Assembly: GCA_016842065.1 (NCBI GenBank)
Contig: JAEPDS010000012.1
Location: 40,820-104,819, forward strand
Reading direction: 5' to 3'
From: Candidatus Thiodiazotropha sp. 'RUGA'
Lineage (GTDB): Bacteria; Pseudomonadota; Gammaproteobacteria; Chromatiales; Chromatiaceae
Length of the DNA stretch: 64,000 nt
Within the stretch, counting starts at the first letter, position 1; the number at the start of each line of letters is the position of its first letter. Below are positions 61,874-64,000 of this stretch, piece by piece. Both the position numbers and the translations under genes were made by a program. The notes beneath the pieces are model-generated. The model was given only the letters and a program-made list of their open reading frames with translations, was not told where the DNA came from and ran no database searches.

Positions 61874-63919
61874 TTACCCGGTCAGTTTGCCTTCAATGCT
61901 ATTATCATTCTGGTCATTTTCTGCTGGTGTATAGGGCCATAAGAAAGTAAAGCAGGCACCTTCATTCACAGCAGAATTCAGCTGTATCGAACCACCATGC
62001 TCTATAACTATTTTTTTAACCAGAGCTAATCCAATGCCAGTACTGTTGTTGAAATCGCTCGATTTGAGAGTTTGGAACATCTTGAACACCTTGTCATGGT
62101 ACTCAGGAGCGATGCCTTGCCCATTGTCACAGACAGTAAACTCATAAAAGTTTCCTACCTGTTTGCTGCTAATACGTATTTTTCCTTTACTCCCACCATG
62201 ATGTTTAAGGCTATTGCTTATCAGGTTAGAGAAAACCTGTCCAAGTTGAAGACGGTCGGCTTTCAATACGGGCATTTCACCTTTGATCTTTATTGTGAAT
62301 CCTTTCTGTGGAGAAAGAGAGTCTGTGATTTCCTGTATCAGTTCACGGGTATCAATTGCAGCCTCAACATCGGATGTTTTTCCTACTCTTGAGTATTCCA
62401 GTAATCCTTCAATCAGTTCATGCATTCTCCTGACCCGATCTCTGAGTAGAGCAAGCTGTTCTTTGGAAGAACTGTCCAGTTTGTCCGTCAGGTCTTCTTC
62501 AATCCATTCTGCAAGGTTGCTTACAGCTCTGAGTGGTGCTTTAAGATCATGGGAGGTTACATAAGCAAATTGTTCCAAATACTCAGCTCTACGCTCAGCT
62601 TCTGCTGTACGCGACGCGATGTGGTGCTCTAAAGTCTCGTTAAGAATTTGTAGTTCAGCTTCTGCAGCTTTTCTCTCCATAACTTCCTGATTGAGTTCTT
62701 CGACAGTCGAGCGAAGCAGGGAGGTTCTTTCTGCAACCTGATGGCGTATCTGGTTGGTTTGTCCAACCAGGTTGGCTGTGTAGATCGTGAGTAGTGCTGT
62801 AAAGGCAAATCCGCCTAAAAGAATAATCCAGCTGGTAAAAGTTTTGGCCTCAAACTTATCATATACGGGTGTACAAAAAACACTCCATGCTAGGTTTTCA
62901 ACCTCTATTATCTCTGTATAGTTGATTCCCGACTCTTCAAGCTCAGTTACAGAGTGTTGATCAAGTTGTCGACTCCTTGAAAAATGGGTGTATAAGAGCG
63001 TCTCATCCGAGGTGCTGCCCCCTTGATAGAACCTGATATCGACAGATCCCGGTCTGAGGTTCTCAAGTGCACGTTCTATTATTTCGCCAATGTTGAATAT
63101 GCCCAGCGCATATCCACGAAGGTCACGCTGAGTAGCCTCAGATTGATCTTCATCGCTCTTTATAAAGACGGGTACGACAACGACAATACCAGCAACAGAT
63201 TGTTGTGTTTTAGAATCGATAATCGATCTGTTGGCAACCAGTCTGGTTCCTTTGGTGATACTCTCCTCGAATAGTGATTTTACCTGACTATCCGTTCCGA
63301 TGTTCAAGCCAAGCATCGGTTTATTATCCTGGTATGGTTGCACATATAGAATTGGATAATGAATCTGGCCTTCTGCTTTTCTGCCTATTGATTGACCAGA
63401 TGGAGTCAACTCCTTTATTTCAAAAGGAGGGAAGCTTCTTCTTGCAAAATCCAGAAATTGGTCATAATTATTAAAATCTACCCTCGGTACCCATGCAAGG
63501 GTTTCAATTCCAGCCTGATTCTTCAGAGCAGGACCTACAAATTTTCTAAATTCTCTTCTGCCAACAGCTTCTGAAGCTTCAATAAAGCTGGCGATATCCT
63601 GAATAATGCCGAGAGAGAACTTAATTTCTCTCTTGATCAGTAATATCCTATCCTGAGCTGTTTCATGAAACGCAATCTCCGCCTGTTGTTTTTCCCAACT
63701 CCTGGATTGCATAAACAGGCCTACAGAGATAATCAAGCCAATCAGGGCAACCAAAGCAACAGGGTAGTACCCCCACAGGATGGAGTTGTTACTGACATTT
63801 TCTTTGTTCAATCCAGCATACAATCTGCCCAGAACATGGTTTGTAACCCACCCTGAAAATTTGGATAGATTTTCCATGATCGAGGCTGCAATAGTTGTAA
63901 ACAGGTGATTATTAGGCAT
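61874..63919 (-). CDS. CHASE-domain sensor histidine kinase
   Basis: A 681-residue membrane kinase. TM1 (about 48-70) is followed by an extracytoplasmic CHASE domain (about 80-330: GIETLAWVPRV, YPILYVQPYQDNKPMLGLNIGTD) and TM2 (about 360-383). A coiled coil follows (about 385-440). The HisKA domain has the phosphoacceptor His in VTSHDLKAPLRAV (about residue 456). The HATPase domain has NLISNSLKHHGG, DNGQGI and GTGL-type GIGLALVKKI. CHASE domains bind small extracellular ligands; the signal is unknown. It is paired with the downstream CheY-like regulator. The start at 63919 has only a weak ribosome site; ATG codons 45 bases later are an option. Confidence 0.92.
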   Translation of the reverse strand: MPNNHLFTTIAASIMENLSKFSGWVTNHVLGRLYAGLNKENVSNNSILWGYYPVALVALIGLIISVGLFMQSRSWEKQQAEIAFHETAQDRILLIKREIKFSLGIIQDIASFIEASEAVGRREFRKFVGPALKNQAGIETLAWVPRVDFNNYDQFLDFARRSFPPFEIKELTPSGQSIGRKAEGQIHYPILYVQPYQDNKPMLGLNIGTDSQVKSLFEESITKGTRLVANRSIIDSKTQQSVAGIVVVVPVFIKSDEDQSEATQRDLRGYALGIFNIGEIIERALENLRPGSVDIRFYQGGSTSDETLLYTHFSRSRQLDQHSVTELEESGINYTEIIEVENLAWSVFCTPVYDKFEAKTFTSWIILLGGFAFTALLTIYTANLVGQTNQIRHQVAERTSLLRSTVEELNQEVMERKAAEAELQILNETLEHHIASRTAEAERRAEYLEQFAYVTSHDLKAPLRAVSNLAEWIEEDLTDKLDSSSKEQLALLRDRVRRMHELIEGLLEYSRVGKTSDVEAAIDTRELIQEITDSLSPQKGFTIKIKGEMPVLKADRLQLGQVFSNLISNSLKHHGGSKGKIRISSKQVGNFYEFTVCDNGQGIAPEYHDKVFKMFQTLKSSDFNNSTGIGLALVKKIVIEHGGSIQLNSAVNEGACFTFLWPYTPAENDQNDNSIEGKLTG

Positions 63920-64000
63920 CTTGGTAACGAATCAACTTGCCAGTTGAACTAATCATATCAGTTTAAGAAACAATAGCCTATAAAGATGTTTTCAAGTAGA

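Overview
The window is a chromosomal stretch of a gammaproteobacterium. ZipA, SMC with ScpA/ScpB, a YciB/YciI/YciV/YciO block, RluB and a single-domain QueF all point there. The many c-type cytochromes, two c-di-GMP cyclases, an EAL protein and PEP-CTERM proteins suggest a free-living or facultatively symbiotic Chromatiales-like (sulfur-oxidiser type) lineage. That placement is an inference; no 16S gene is present. No mobile element, CRISPR array or rRNA was seen.

Layout. 1-8.4 kb: the end of a CcsA-type cytochrome c assembly protein, a TPR protein, a PAS sensor kinase and sigma-54 activator pair, a Sel1-repeat protein, two tandem beta-propeller proteins, and a PEP-CTERM protein behind a clear sigma-54 promoter. 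8.4-20 kb: a secreted subtilase, an ABM-family protein, a YgbA-type protein, a sugar operon (SDR dehydrogenase, glycogen-debranching-type enzyme, GH63-like hydrolase) preceded by a possible folded leader RNA, an FGGY kinase and QueF. 20-37 kb: housekeeping genes smc-zipA-ligA, ppiC/yciI/yciB, yciV-yciO-M50 protease-trpS-scpA-scpB-rluB-EndoIII-like, all tightly packed. 36.8-42.6 kb: two diguanylate cyclases, a two-domain thioredoxin-fold protein, tRNA-Lys, a second PEP-CTERM-like protein, and a GEMM-I c-di-GMP riboswitch driving a small secreted protein.

The most unusual part is 42.6-59 kb. First comes a minus-strand electron-transfer cluster: two NHL-propeller lipoproteins, a tetraheme cytochrome of the OmcE-like kind, two triheme c7-type cytochromes, a large outer-membrane barrel, a 12-heme cytochrome whose N-terminus repeats the tetraheme module, and a diheme cytochrome fused to a histidine-phosphatase domain that has lost its catalytic His. 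This reads as a porin-cytochrome or cytochrome-filament system for extracellular electron transfer. Next, on the plus strand, come a NrfJ-like double OB-fold protein and a three-gene set: a single polypeptide joining a transglutaminase-like domain, a 7TM region and a RimK-like ATP-grasp ligase; a membrane-anchored TPR protein; and a small outer-membrane barrel. That set has the parts expected for making and exporting an amide-linked envelope polymer, but this is a hypothesis.

The window ends with an EAL protein and a CHASE-domain sensor kinase with its CheY-like partner. The region from about 52 kb onward looks visibly AT-richer than the housekeeping core. c-di-GMP synthesis, breakdown and sensing elements flank the cytochrome cluster, which suggests a link to surface-attached life.
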